A stretch of DNA of 64,000 nucleotides from Streptomyces sp. TBY4 (GTDB lineage Bacteria > Actinomycetota > Actinomycetes > Streptomycetales > Streptomycetaceae). Below are positions 35,072 to 44,900 of this stretch, piece by piece. Each line of letters opens with the position of its first letter. The stretch's first letter is position 1. The stretch covers positions 1-64,000 of the forward strand of contig NZ_JANAVF010000022.1 of NCBI RefSeq assembly GCF_024213195.1. Reading direction: 5' to 3'. The position numbers and the translations under genes are program-made. The notes under the pieces are model-generated. The model did no database searches, was not told the DNA's origin, and saw only the letters and a program-made list of their open reading frames with translations.

Positions 35072-38000
35072 CACCGACCACACCCTACGATGCACGTCGT
35101 CGCCCGGAAGGTCCGCTGGTTGGCTCCCGGTATGGCGCTCATTCCCTCGTCGGGCGCCTTCACCCCGAAGAAGCTGGGGGCGGACATCCGGTCCTGGCCG
35201 ATCTGTACGGGCACGGCGCCCGGCCGGTACGAGGTGGCCTCCATGTCGGGGTAGGCGTCCCCCGACCGGGAGACGCTGACCGAGGACTCGTTGGCGGCGA
35301 TGGTGACCTCGGTGTCCACGGCGAAGAGGGGTGCCTTGCTGTTCACGCCGTGCACGCCGAGCGAGATCCCGTTGGTCACGTCGCCCAGGCGCTCGAGGAT
35401 GTTCACCCCGTTGATCGTGTCACCGGTGGCCGAGGAGAACCTGATCGGGTGGGCCGGGATCATCTCGGAGGGGCTGCCGTGCTCCGTCGTGCCGACCGAC
35501 CAGTTCGTCACGCGCGGCACGCTCGGCTCCGGTACCGGAGCGGTGTGCGACGGGGAGACCTTGAAGGTGGCCATGCCGCTCTCGGTGTCCCAGAACAGGA
35601 CCATGCGGTAGGCGGCGTCCGGGTCGGTGGACCAGTCCCGGTTGTCTCCGATGAGCAGGCCCATCATCGCGAGCTCCGTGTGGATGAAGAAGGACATCCG
35701 GATGATCTGCTTGGGTGCGGTCGGGATCTTCCTCAGGAAGAACTGGCCGGTCCGGGCGGTGCCCTTCTCGCCATCGGAGTACATGGACCGCTTGGCCCTG
35801 GTGTAGCTGGTGCCGCTGCCCAGATCGGGCTCGTAGCTCTCGTCCACGTGCCCGACGGGGTTGTTCGAGTCGTGCTTGATCTGGGCCGGGTTGCTGGTCG
35901 GGGAGGTGCCCGGGCCGCCCGTGCCGTTGACGCAGGCCGCCGTCACGCACCAGGAGCCGTACAGGCCCGAAGGGTCGCTGCTGGTCACCGGGTTGTTGGT
36001 GGCGTAGGCGTACGGGTTGATCTGCTGCGGGTCGGCCAGGTTCATGACCGGGTCGACCGAGACGAACCGGCCGTTGGCCGCGTCGTACTCGCGCGCTCCG
36101 AGGTGCACCAGGCCCGTAGAGGCGTCCTTGGTGCCGCCCACGAAGCCCTTCTCACCGGTCCACGCCCCGCCCGCCGGCTGCGGCCCGCGGGCCGTGCCGA
36201 AGGGGGTGTGGCCGCGGCGGGTGAACTGCATCGAGATGCCGTCGACCTGGACCTCGTCGGTGCCGTGGTGGTCGGACAGCAGGTACGACACGCGGCCCTC
36301 CGAGGTGACCGCGACGGTGGACTTCTGCGAGGCGAAGTAGCGGATGCCCGTGACCTTGCCGGTGGCCGTGGTCAGGGTCAGCTCCTGGCCGCCGACGTAG
36401 AGCGTGACCTTGTCCCCGTCCTTGCGCAGCAGCCGGCCGCCGTCCGCGTCGTACACGAAGGAGGAGGCCTTGGTTCCGGTCGTCGAGGTGGCCATCCGCC
36501 CCTCGGCGTCCCAGGTGAGCTTCTGGTCCCCGGCCGCCGTGACCCGCCGGGTGGTGTTGCCGGCCGCGTCGTACTCGAAGGAGTCCGTGCGGGCGCCCGC
36601 GCCCGAGACGGTGACCTTGTCCACCGCGTGCGGGCGGTTAGCGCCCGGCTTCGGGTAGGTGGAGGTCCGCAGGACGTCCTTGGCCGTGGCACCGCCGGGG
36701 TCGGTCTGCTTCTCGGTGATCCGGTTGCCGACCAGGTCGTAGGTGTAGTGGTACTTGTACGGGTCGACCCCGCCGGTCTTCGTCGAGCCGCAGGCGTCCG
36801 GTGAGGTCCACGCGTCGGTCAGACGGCGGGCCCAGTCGTAGGCGAAGCACTGGTCGTCGGCGGTGGCCTTGTCGTCGCGGTCGTTGCGGACGCGGACGAT
36901 GTTGCCGCTCGGGTCGTAGGTGTAGGCCTTGCTGTCGATGGTCTGCGGGCCGTTGGCCTCCCGGTCGTTGATCACGCCCGCGAGCCGGCGGGTGTGGTCC
37001 TCGTAGGTGTAGGTCTGGACGGTCCGGCCGCCGATGTCGCCGAGGACGGTCTGCAGGACCTCGCCGAAGGGCGAGTACTGCGTGCCGAGCGAGTAGACGT
37101 CCGTGCCGTTGCCGAGCGTCGTGGGCTCGCCGAACTCGGTGTAGCCGTGGGTGATCTTCTCGGCGGCCAGCCCGCCGGCCGCCGGATAGCTGGTCGAGGC
37201 GACCAGGCCGGTGACGGGGGTGTAGGTGGTCCCGAAGGCGTAGCTGCCCGCGAGCTTGCCCTCGGCCGCCGGGACGGTGACGGTGGAGCCCGTGGCCCGG
37301 CCCGCCTTGTCGTAGCCGGTGACGGCGGTGGCGTAGGCGTTGCCGTGGTCGTAGCGGGTGGAGGTGCTCAGCTTGCCCTTGCCGCCCGCGAGGGTGTCGT
37401 ACGTCCACTCGGCGAGCTTGGTGCCGCTCGTGCCGCCGTCCCACAGGGCGGTCTGGCGGCCCAGCGCGTCGTAGGTGTGCGTGAGGGCGGAGCCCCGCGC
37501 GTCGGTGGCCGTCTCGATCTTCCCGGTGGCCGTGTACGTGGTGGTGGAGGGGCCCTTGTCGGGGTCGCTCGCCTTGGTCAGGCGCCCGCGCACGTCGTAC
37601 TCGCTGGTCCAGGTGTTGCCGGCCGCGTCGGTCAGCTTGGCGAGGCGGTCCTTGCGGTCGTAGGTGTACTTCAGCGCCTCGTACGCGGTGGGCGCGGCCG
37701 CGATGTCGGGCTTTCCGTCCTTGTGCTGGCGCAGTTCCAGCGGCTTGTCGTGGGCGTTGAAGAGGGTGAGCGTCGCGGTGCCGCCCGCCGGCGGGACGAC
37801 GGCCGTCCAGTCACCGCCGTAGGTGGTGGCCGTGCGCCACTTCTCGACGCCCTTGGAGAGGGTGATCCCGGCGGTGACCCGGCCCTGGCCGTCGTACTCG
37901 TTGACGGACTGGGAGGGGACCTGGTTGTCGGGGACGGCGACGACCGTGGTGTTCGCGGTGGTCGCGTCGGTGTTGTAGTACTCGGCGTTGGCCTTGTAGG

Positions 38001-41000
38001 CGCGGCCGTGGCTGTCGTAGAAGGTGTCCTTGACCAGCCGGCCCTTGCCGCCGTGCGCGTCCGTCTGGACCTGGCGGGGCCGCAGCAGACCGTCGTACAG
38101 GGTGATCGCCGAGCGGTACTTGCCGTTCTCCAGAAGGGTCTTGGCGGTCACCGCGGTCGGGGCGGTCTTCGAGAGCGCGTAGCTGAAGAGCAGGTCGGCC
38201 GGGTCGGTCTTGGCGCGGCCGGGCCGCCAGACCGCGGTCATGCGGCCCATGGAGTCGTACTCCTGCTGCGTGACGGCACCGTTGGCGTCGGTGGCCTTCA
38301 GGGCCAGGCCGCGCAGCCCGTCGAGTTCGACGGTGGAAGTGAACTGCTTGGCGTCGGTGGTCTTCACCGAGGTGGGCTGGGTGCCGGTGGCCGGGGTGTA
38401 GGCCGTGGTGGTCTTCGCGTTCGCGGCGTCGGTGACGGTGAGCACGCGGCCGTAGGCGTCGTACGTGGAGGTGGCCGTCGTGACGTACACGGGCGCGCCG
38501 GCGGCGAAGTGGTCCAGCTCCTGGGTGCCGGTGACGTGCGTCTTGCCCCGGACGGGAGCGACGCCGAAGGCCTTTCCGTCGTAGAGGGTCCGGTTCTCGC
38601 CGAGGGTGTTGGCCTCGGTGGCGGAGCCGGCGGCCTCGCAGGTGCCGGCGAGCTGCTTGGAGCCGGAGGGGTAGGCGATGAGCCAGTTCGTCCGGTCCGG
38701 GGTGACGTACGAGGTCAGGGTGCAGACCTCGTCACCGGTGACGGCGGTGTCGCCCTCGTCGGAGACGGAGAGGACCTGCCCGAACTCGTCGAAGGTGCTC
38801 TTCGTGCGGGTGGTGCGCCAGGTGGTGCCCGTCAGCAGCTTGTGGCTGCTCTGTCCCGAGACGGCGACCCGGTGGCCGACGAGGTCGGTGGTGCCGGGGC
38901 GGGTCTGGCTCGCGGTCTTCTGGGACCAGGGGGTGTTCAGGGAGGTCTGGGTGATCTTCCCGTCGCCCGCAGCGCCGCCGGCTCCCTTGACGTCCTTGTC
39001 GTAGACGGCGGTCTCCAGCACCATGCCGGCGTACGGCTCGGAGTCGGTGGTGGTGCCGCCGCGCGAGTCGGTCACCTTGGCGCCTTCGATGCCGCGCAGG
39101 TAGCGCGTCTCGGTGAGGGTCCTGTTCTCGGTGCCGGTTCGGGTGCGGACGGTGCCGTAGCCGCGGAACTCGCTGTACGTGCGCTGCTTCTCGGGGACGA
39201 ACTCGCTGGTCTCCTTGGCCCAGGCGGCGCCGCCGAGGTACTCGTACGAGGTGACCGTGGAGGCGGCTCCGGCGACCTTGTCGTTGGCGGTCACCTTGGT
39301 GGTGAGGTACTTGTGGAAGAAGTCCTGGACGGGCTCGGCGCCACCGTCCGGGACCCAGTAGTTCGGGTAGCAGCGCTTGGTGTTGGTGCCGTCCGGTGCG
39401 GGGGTCGATCCGACGGCGCACTCGGGTGCCGAGTAGTCGACGATCGTGTCGCCGCCGGTCTCCGAACTGATGCGGGTGATGCGGTACTTGTTGAGCGGCG
39501 GCCGGCCCTCGTTGGTGTCGACGCGGCCCGGCATCAGGGTGCCGCCGAAGGTGACCGGCGCGGTGCTCTGCGCGGTCCCGCCGGCCTTGCCGGTGCGGGT
39601 GATGCCCGCGAGCCAGAGGCCGGGGCCGCCCGCGTCACCGGTTCCGGGGAACTGGTGGGTGAGGTTCCAGGTGTCGACGGACTGGTAGGCGCCGTCCTTG
39701 AGGACCTGGGCGTCGACGCTGGTGAGCCGCTTCTTCGACCAGAAGGTCGGAGCGGCGTTGATGCACTCCTTGCCCATCTCGCACTGCTGGTCGACGGGGG
39801 CGTCGGGCCAGTTGTCCGCGTGGGCCTTGTCGAAGGCGCAGGCTCCGGCGCCGGCGGCCAGGCAGCGGTCGCCGGCGGTGAAGACGATCTTGGCGGCGGC
39901 CTGGGCCGCGTACACCTGGCCGGCCCGGTGGCCGTACTCGATGCGGTCGAGGGTGCCGGCACGGTCGTAGGTGACGTCCGCCTTGGGCTTCTCGGTCATC
40001 TCGCCGGTGGCGTTCTTCGCGTAGGCGTTGGTCTCCTTGGAGTAGAAGTACGCCATCGCGTTGTCGTGGGGGTCCACGACGTAGTCGAGGTTCCAGCGGT
40101 AGGCCTGGGTGGTCACCGAGTCCTTGAAGGCGGCGGTGTGGCCGGGCTCGCCCGCGTGGTTGCCGTAGACGGGCGCGGTGAGGGTGGAGTTGGTCTCGGG
40201 CTTGCCCGTGCTCCAGCCCGGCAGCCGGTGCTTGCCGAAGAAGTACTGGGCGCCCTTGGGGGTGGTCACCTTCCAGTACTCGTTGTCGTCGTCGCCGTTG
40301 CCGGTGTCGGCGGCGGTGCCGTTGAGGTGCTCGACGCGGGTGCCGTCGTCCTTGGCGGGCTTCCAGGCGCCGCTGGCCAGGTCCTTGACGAGCCGGGTGC
40401 TCTGGCCGTTGAGCGAGAGCGTGGCGTTGTCGCCCTTCCAGCACGACTCGGCGGACTTCTTGGGGGCGTTGGTGCCCGCGCCGTCGTCGTAGCGGCAGGC
40501 CATGTAGGAGCGCTCGATGAAGCCGGTCTCCATCGACCAGCCCTCACCGATCTGGCCGGCCTGGTTGTTCGTGGAGGCGGTGCGGCCGTCGATGGAGGAC
40601 GAGGAGTAGCCGAAGGAGAGCTTCGGGGTCAGGTCCCCGGGGACGGGCGGGAGCTCCATGTCGTACGACCAGCTGAAGCCGCCGCCGCTGCCGCCGGCCG
40701 TCCAGCTCCCGGACGGGGAGAGGGAGGTGGCTCCGAGGTCTCCGCTGCCGCCGGAGGGCGCGGCGCTCGCGGCGAGGACCGTGAGCGTACGGGGCTGCGC
40801 GCCGCCGGCGCCGTCCTCGGGCGGGGCGGCCGCCGCGTCCGGGGCCACGGCGACCTCGGCGGTGAGCAGGCCGTTCGCGGAGTCGTTGTGCGTGGGCAGC
40901 GGGGTGCCGGCCCGGCATTCGGCCTTGTCCGGGGTGGTCAGGGCGCAGGCCGGGAGCTGCACGAGGCGGAGCCGGGAGTCCCAGTCGGCGCCGTAGGCCT

Positions 41001-41625
41001 TGCGGAAGGCCTTGTAGTCCAGCTGGACCGAGGCCCGGCCCGGGAGGTTGCGGCCGTCGCTGCGGCTGACGCCGAACAGGATGCCGTCCACGCCGGCCTT
41101 GTCCGCGGCCTTGCGGTCGGCCATCTTCACGTGGAGCTTCTCGGGCGCGCCGGCGGTGGCGTCCCGGGCGAGATCGGCGGCGGACGCCGGATCCGCGGCG
41201 GACGCCGGATCCGCAGCGGACATCGGATCCGCAGCGGGGGTGCGGGGCTTGCCGGGGAGGGGGGCGACCGCGACGGGGAGCCCGGAGACCTGGACGTGTT
41301 CCAGCCGGTGGCTGCGCGCGTCGCGGGCGGCGGCCGGGGCCGCGGGGGCCGCGAGTTCGGCGTCGCCCTCGGCCGCCTTGGGCCATGTGACCTTGGGCTT
41401 CTTCCACGGGTTCTTGTCGGTCTCGCTGACCGGGCTCTCGCCGTCCGGAACGTGGGGCTTCCCGGAGACCGGATCGGTCTGCTGCACCGGCCGGGGCTTG
41501 AAGCCGAGAGGGCCTTCACCCCCGGCTCCTCCACCGTCCGCGGGTACGCAGGACACCACCAGGGAGCCGGCGAGGAAGAGGCTGACGACAGCCGCCCCCC
41601 GACTCCATCGTCTCGTTGGGTTCAC
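35071..41625 (-). CDS. RHS/YD-repeat lipoprotein with variable C-terminal tip
   Basis: A 2184-residue surface protein. GTG 41625 has GGAGAG six bases upstream. Lipobox VVSC lies near residue 26. A linker follows with repeats of SAADP (residues about 135-155), then a beta-propeller-like entry domain (SYDMELPPVPGDLTPKLSFGYSS). Many YD repeats fill about residues 1050-1750, and the RHS core ends in the standard ARFYDPxxGRF-like signature (HLGAREYDAANGRFVSVDP) and YAYATNNPVTSSDPSGL. The tip of about 295 residues after that has GDNRDWS, FWDTESG and SRSGDAYPDME motifs; no known toxin catalytic motif is visible. It ends CIVGCGR. Confidence 0.92.
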   Translation of the reverse strand: MNPTRRWSRGAAVVSLFLAGSLVVSCVPADGGGAGGEGPLGFKPRPVQQTDPVSGKPHVPDGESPVSETDKNPWKKPKVTWPKAAEGDAELAAPAAPAAARDARSHRLEHVQVSGLPVAVAPLPGKPRTPAADPMSAADPASAADPASAADLARDATAGAPEKLHVKMADRKAADKAGVDGILFGVSRSDGRNLPGRASVQLDYKAFRKAYGADWDSRLRLVQLPACALTTPDKAECRAGTPLPTHNDSANGLLTAEVAVAPDAAAAPPEDGAGGAQPRTLTVLAASAAPSGGSGDLGATSLSPSGSWTAGGSGGGFSWSYDMELPPVPGDLTPKLSFGYSSSSIDGRTASTNNQAGQIGEGWSMETGFIERSYMACRYDDGAGTNAPKKSAESCWKGDNATLSLNGQSTRLVKDLASGAWKPAKDDGTRVEHLNGTAADTGNGDDDNEYWKVTTPKGAQYFFGKHRLPGWSTGKPETNSTLTAPVYGNHAGEPGHTAAFKDSVTTQAYRWNLDYVVDPHDNAMAYFYSKETNAYAKNATGEMTEKPKADVTYDRAGTLDRIEYGHRAGQVYAAQAAAKIVFTAGDRCLAAGAGACAFDKAHADNWPDAPVDQQCEMGKECINAAPTFWSKKRLTSVDAQVLKDGAYQSVDTWNLTHQFPGTGDAGGPGLWLAGITRTGKAGGTAQSTAPVTFGGTLMPGRVDTNEGRPPLNKYRITRISSETGGDTIVDYSAPECAVGSTPAPDGTNTKRCYPNYWVPDGGAEPVQDFFHKYLTTKVTANDKVAGAASTVTSYEYLGGAAWAKETSEFVPEKQRTYSEFRGYGTVRTRTGTENRTLTETRYLRGIEGAKVTDSRGGTTTDSEPYAGMVLETAVYDKDVKGAGGAAGDGKITQTSLNTPWSQKTASQTRPGTTDLVGHRVAVSGQSSHKLLTGTTWRTTRTKSTFDEFGQVLSVSDEGDTAVTGDEVCTLTSYVTPDRTNWLIAYPSGSKQLAGTCEAAGSATEANTLGENRTLYDGKAFGVAPVRGKTHVTGTQELDHFAAGAPVYVTTATSTYDAYGRVLTVTDAANAKTTTAYTPATGTQPTSVKTTDAKQFTSTVELDGLRGLALKATDANGAVTQQEYDSMGRMTAVWRPGRAKTDPADLLFSYALSKTAPTAVTAKTLLENGKYRSAITLYDGLLRPRQVQTDAHGGKGRLVKDTFYDSHGRAYKANAEYYNTDATTANTTVVAVPDNQVPSQSVNEYDGQGRVTAGITLSKGVEKWRTATTYGGDWTAVVPPAGGTATLTLFNAHDKPLELRQHKDGKPDIAAAPTAYEALKYTYDRKDRLAKLTDAAGNTWTSEYDVRGRLTKASDPDKGPSTTTYTATGKIETATDARGSALTHTYDALGRQTALWDGGTSGTKLAEWTYDTLAGGKGKLSTSTRYDHGNAYATAVTGYDKAGRATGSTVTVPAAEGKLAGSYAFGTTYTPVTGLVASTSYPAAGGLAAEKITHGYTEFGEPTTLGNGTDVYSLGTQYSPFGEVLQTVLGDIGGRTVQTYTYEDHTRRLAGVINDREANGPQTIDSKAYTYDPSGNIVRVRNDRDDKATADDQCFAYDWARRLTDAWTSPDACGSTKTGGVDPYKYHYTYDLVGNRITEKQTDPGGATAKDVLRTSTYPKPGANRPHAVDKVTVSGAGARTDSFEYDAAGNTTRRVTAAGDQKLTWDAEGRMATSTTGTKASSFVYDADGGRLLRKDGDKVTLYVGGQELTLTTATGKVTGIRYFASQKSTVAVTSEGRVSYLLSDHHGTDEVQVDGISMQFTRRGHTPFGTARGPQPAGGAWTGEKGFVGGTKDASTGLVHLGAREYDAANGRFVSVDPVMNLADPQQINPYAYATNNPVTSSDPSGLYGSWCVTAACVNGTGGPGTSPTSNPAQIKHDSNNPVGHVDESYEPDLGSGTSYTRAKRSMYSDGEKGTARTGQFFLRKIPTAPKQIIRMSFFIHTELAMMGLLIGDNRDWSTDPDAAYRMVLFWDTESGMATFKVSPSHTAPVPEPSVPRVTNWSVGTTEHGSPSEMIPAHPIRFSSATGDTINGVNILERLGDVTNGISLGVHGVNSKAPLFAVDTEVTIAANESSVSVSRSGDAYPDMEATSYRPGAVPVQIGQDRMSAPSFFGVKAPDEGMSAIPGANQRTFRATTCIVGCGR

Positions 41626-41991
41626 GACGAACTCTCCATGTGCATTTTACGGCTGGCCCCTTGACGGGCCGTCGGGGGAACGTAGCACCGACTTCCCATA
41701 CGTAAATTGCTATGGGACCTCGGTCGGGAACATTGGGGCCTTTGGTCCCGGGGCCGATGTCCCGAATCGGACGGGCCGAAAGCCTCACCCGCATCCCAGA
41801 TCGAGCAGCACAAACCACCCCAATCAGCCACTAAGTTGGGGCATAAAACACAAGTTGACGCCTCGTCCAGTCACACCCCGCCTCTCGCTGCACGAGCACA
41901 TCCCGTCAGGCGCCCACAGCTCCCGCACAGCTCGGCTTTATCTCCGAGTTACGATTCGCAAAGCAAATCTGAGTCTCGATCAATTGATGGG
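41626..41991. promoter_or_regulatory. Divergent regulatory region of the RHS and lectin genes
   Basis: A 366-bp gap with clearly lower GC than its surroundings, especially 41930-41990. An inverted repeat CCCATA-N10-TATGGG spans 41695-41716. TTGACG occurs at 41855. Both large surface genes must be driven from here, but I cannot fix their promoters. Confidence 0.5.
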
Positions 41992-44900
41992 ATGGCACCG
42001 GTGAAGGAACCTCGGGCGCTCTGGAGAGGGCGCCGCGGACACCGCCTGTCGGCGGTGGTGGCGGCAGCCGCACTCAGTGCGGGAGCGCTGACACCCCTGG
42101 CACTCGCCCCGCCCGCGCTGGCCGCCGGGGACGCCCCGTCCCGCACGGCCGCCGAAGCCGAAGCCGGGGCCGCGGCGGAGGCCGCGGCACAGGACGCGGC
42201 CACGAACGGAGCGGCGAACGGGGCCACGAACGGGGCGAAGGGCGACGCACCCGCCACCCAAGCCCCCACCGCCCAAACCCCCGCCACCGAAGCCGAGTCG
42301 GCCGCCTCCCGGCAGGCCAAGGCGACCGGGAAGCCCGTCGACGTCGCCGAGCAGCGGGACGAGCACACCCGGGTGCTCGCCAACCCCGACGGCTCCTTCA
42401 CCTGGCGCCAGTACGTGCGCCCCGCCTTCGCCAAGGTCGGGAGTGCCTGGCAGGACGCCGACTCCACCCTCAAGACCGGTACGGACGGCCGGATCCGCCC
42501 CGCCGCGCCCGTCTTCGGCCTCTCCTTCTCCGGCGGCGGCACCCCCGCCGGGGGCGGCCCGCTGGCCACCATGGAGAAGGACGGCAAGTCGCTGTCCATC
42601 GGCTGGCCGGACCCGCTGCCCGCACCGCGCGTGGAGGGGTCCACCGCCCTCTACCCCGAGGTGCTGCCCGGGGTGGACCTGAAGATCGCCGCGGACGTCG
42701 ACGGCTTCGCCCAGCACCTCGTGGTCAAGACCCCCGAGGCCGCCGCCCATCCCCGGCTGGCCTCCCTCTCCTTCGGGCTGAGCGGCAAGGGCGTCGAGCT
42801 CAAGGCCGACGACAAGGGCAGGCTCAGCGCCGTGGACGGCAAGGGACAGGAGCTGTTCTCCGCCCCGGTACCCGCCATGTGGGACTCCTCACACCTGAGC
42901 GTCCCCCAGGCCAGGGCGCTCCGCTCCGGCGAAGGCACGGGCGAGGGCGAAGGCGGCGGCCAGACCGAGACCCCGCCCCCGGCCAGGCTCAAGGAAATGC
43001 CCACCGAGGTCGTCGGCAACACCCTGCGCATCACCCCGGACGCCGGGATGCTGAAGGACCCGAAGACCGTCTTCCCCGTGGTCATCGACCCGATCTTCGC
43101 CGGCGGCAACCGGGTCAACTGGACGATGGCCTACAAGCAGGGCTCGGACCTGGCCGGCAGCTCCTTCTGGAACGGCGCCAACTTCGACGACAAGCTCCCG
43201 CGGCTGGGCCACGAGGACCGCACCAACGGCACGGCCCGCCCGTACTTCCAGATGAACACCAAGGGCCTGGGCGGCGCGCGGATCACCCGCGCCACCTTCA
43301 ACATCTTCAACTCGTACGCGTACTCCTGCACGGCCAAGCCCGTGGACCTGGGCTGGACGGGGCCGATCAGCCCCTCCACCACCTGGAACAACCAGCCCTC
43401 GTGGAACGGCACCCTGCAGACCAAGACCTTCGCGCACGGCTGGGGCGACAGCTGCAAGGCCGCCGGCGAGGACTTCGACTCGGGCGCGCTGAAGGACATC
43501 GTCCAGCACGTCGCCGACATCGACAGTCCCGAGCTGACCCTCGGCCTGCGCGCCGCGAACGGCACCGAGGGCGACAAGCTGAGCTGGAAGAAGTTCCACA
43601 ACAACCCGCACCTGGAGATCGACTACAACCGGCCCCCCAAGGTCGAGTGGAGCGCGTTCTTCCAGGGCCCGTGGAGCCCCGGCGGCTCCGGTGAGCTCCA
43701 GGTCGCCTGCACCGAAGACCCGGCCACCTGGCCGACCGTCGGCCGCACCGACCTCACCCTGGCCGCCCGCCTCTCCGACCCGGAGGGCGGCACGCTCACG
43801 GCCGCCTTCGCCATCTGGGAGTACGCCGGCGCCGGCGTGGCCAGCCCGCGCCCGCAGGTGAACTCCGGCGGCACCGTGACCCACACCCTGCGGATCGCCG
43901 ACCTCGCCGACGGCAAGCGCTACAAGTGGATGGTGCGCGCCGAGGACGGCATCGACGCCTCCGCCTACACCCCGCAGTGCGGGTTCAACGTGGACAAGTC
44001 CGCGCCGCCGAAGCCGACCGTCGCCTCCGCCGACGGGCATCCCCTCGACGTGGCCGCCGTCCCGGCCCGGCAGGACCGGAAGATCAAGTTCACGTCCAAG
44101 GACCCGTCGCTCGACGGCTTCTGCTACGCCATGAACAACCCGCTCCAGACCTCCTCGGCGAAGTGCGGCGGCGCCGGCACCTGGGTCAAGGCGGATGCCG
44201 ACGGCACGGCCACGGTCACGGTGAAGCCGGGCCTGTGGCCCAACAACCGGCTGCACGTGCAGGCGTACGACCGCTGGGGCAACAGCAGCCTCTACGACGG
44301 AAACGGCGTCAGCAGCGGCGCCCACGAGGGCACCGACACCACGCTGATCGTCACCAAGCTCCCCGAGTTCGTCCACGCCCCCGACGGCCGCGTCCGCGGC
44401 GACCTCCCCGGTGACCTCGACGGCGACGGCTACGTCGACCTGCTGGCCACCGACAAGAACGGTGGCGCCCGGATCTACGCCGGCACGGGCACCGGCCGTC
44501 ACGCCGGCGCCCGGACCGTCGCCGACGGCGGCTGGGACGGCGTGCAGATCGCCCACCGGGGCGACTTCACCGCGGCCACCGAGGGCCAGTCCAAGGACGG
44601 GTACGAGGACTGGTTCGTCAAGATCGGCAACAAGCTGTACCTCTACCCGGGCGACGGCACCGGCAGCCCGCTCACCACGGAGCGCAAGGAGCTCATCCAC
44701 CCCACCGGCAAGGACACCGGCCTCGTCAAGGTCCCCGGCGGCAAGTGCGTGGACGTCGACCACGGCCGCCCGGAGAACGGCACCGCCATCCATGTCTGGG
44801 ACTGCAACGACGGCCCCGGCCAGCACTTCCAGCTCACCGGCAACGCCCTGAAGGTGCCCGAGCTCGGCAACAAGTGCGTGGACATCCCGAACGGGGTGGC

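Noticed and set aside
31586..35254. 1222-residue plus-strand open frame
   Set aside because: It runs antisense to the transglycosylase and through the DsbA-like gene in another frame; composition is shadow-like.
36994..41664. 1556-residue open frame opposite the RHS gene
   Set aside because: Val/Gly/Arg-rich shadow frame; the RHS frame has clear YD repeats and a lipobox.
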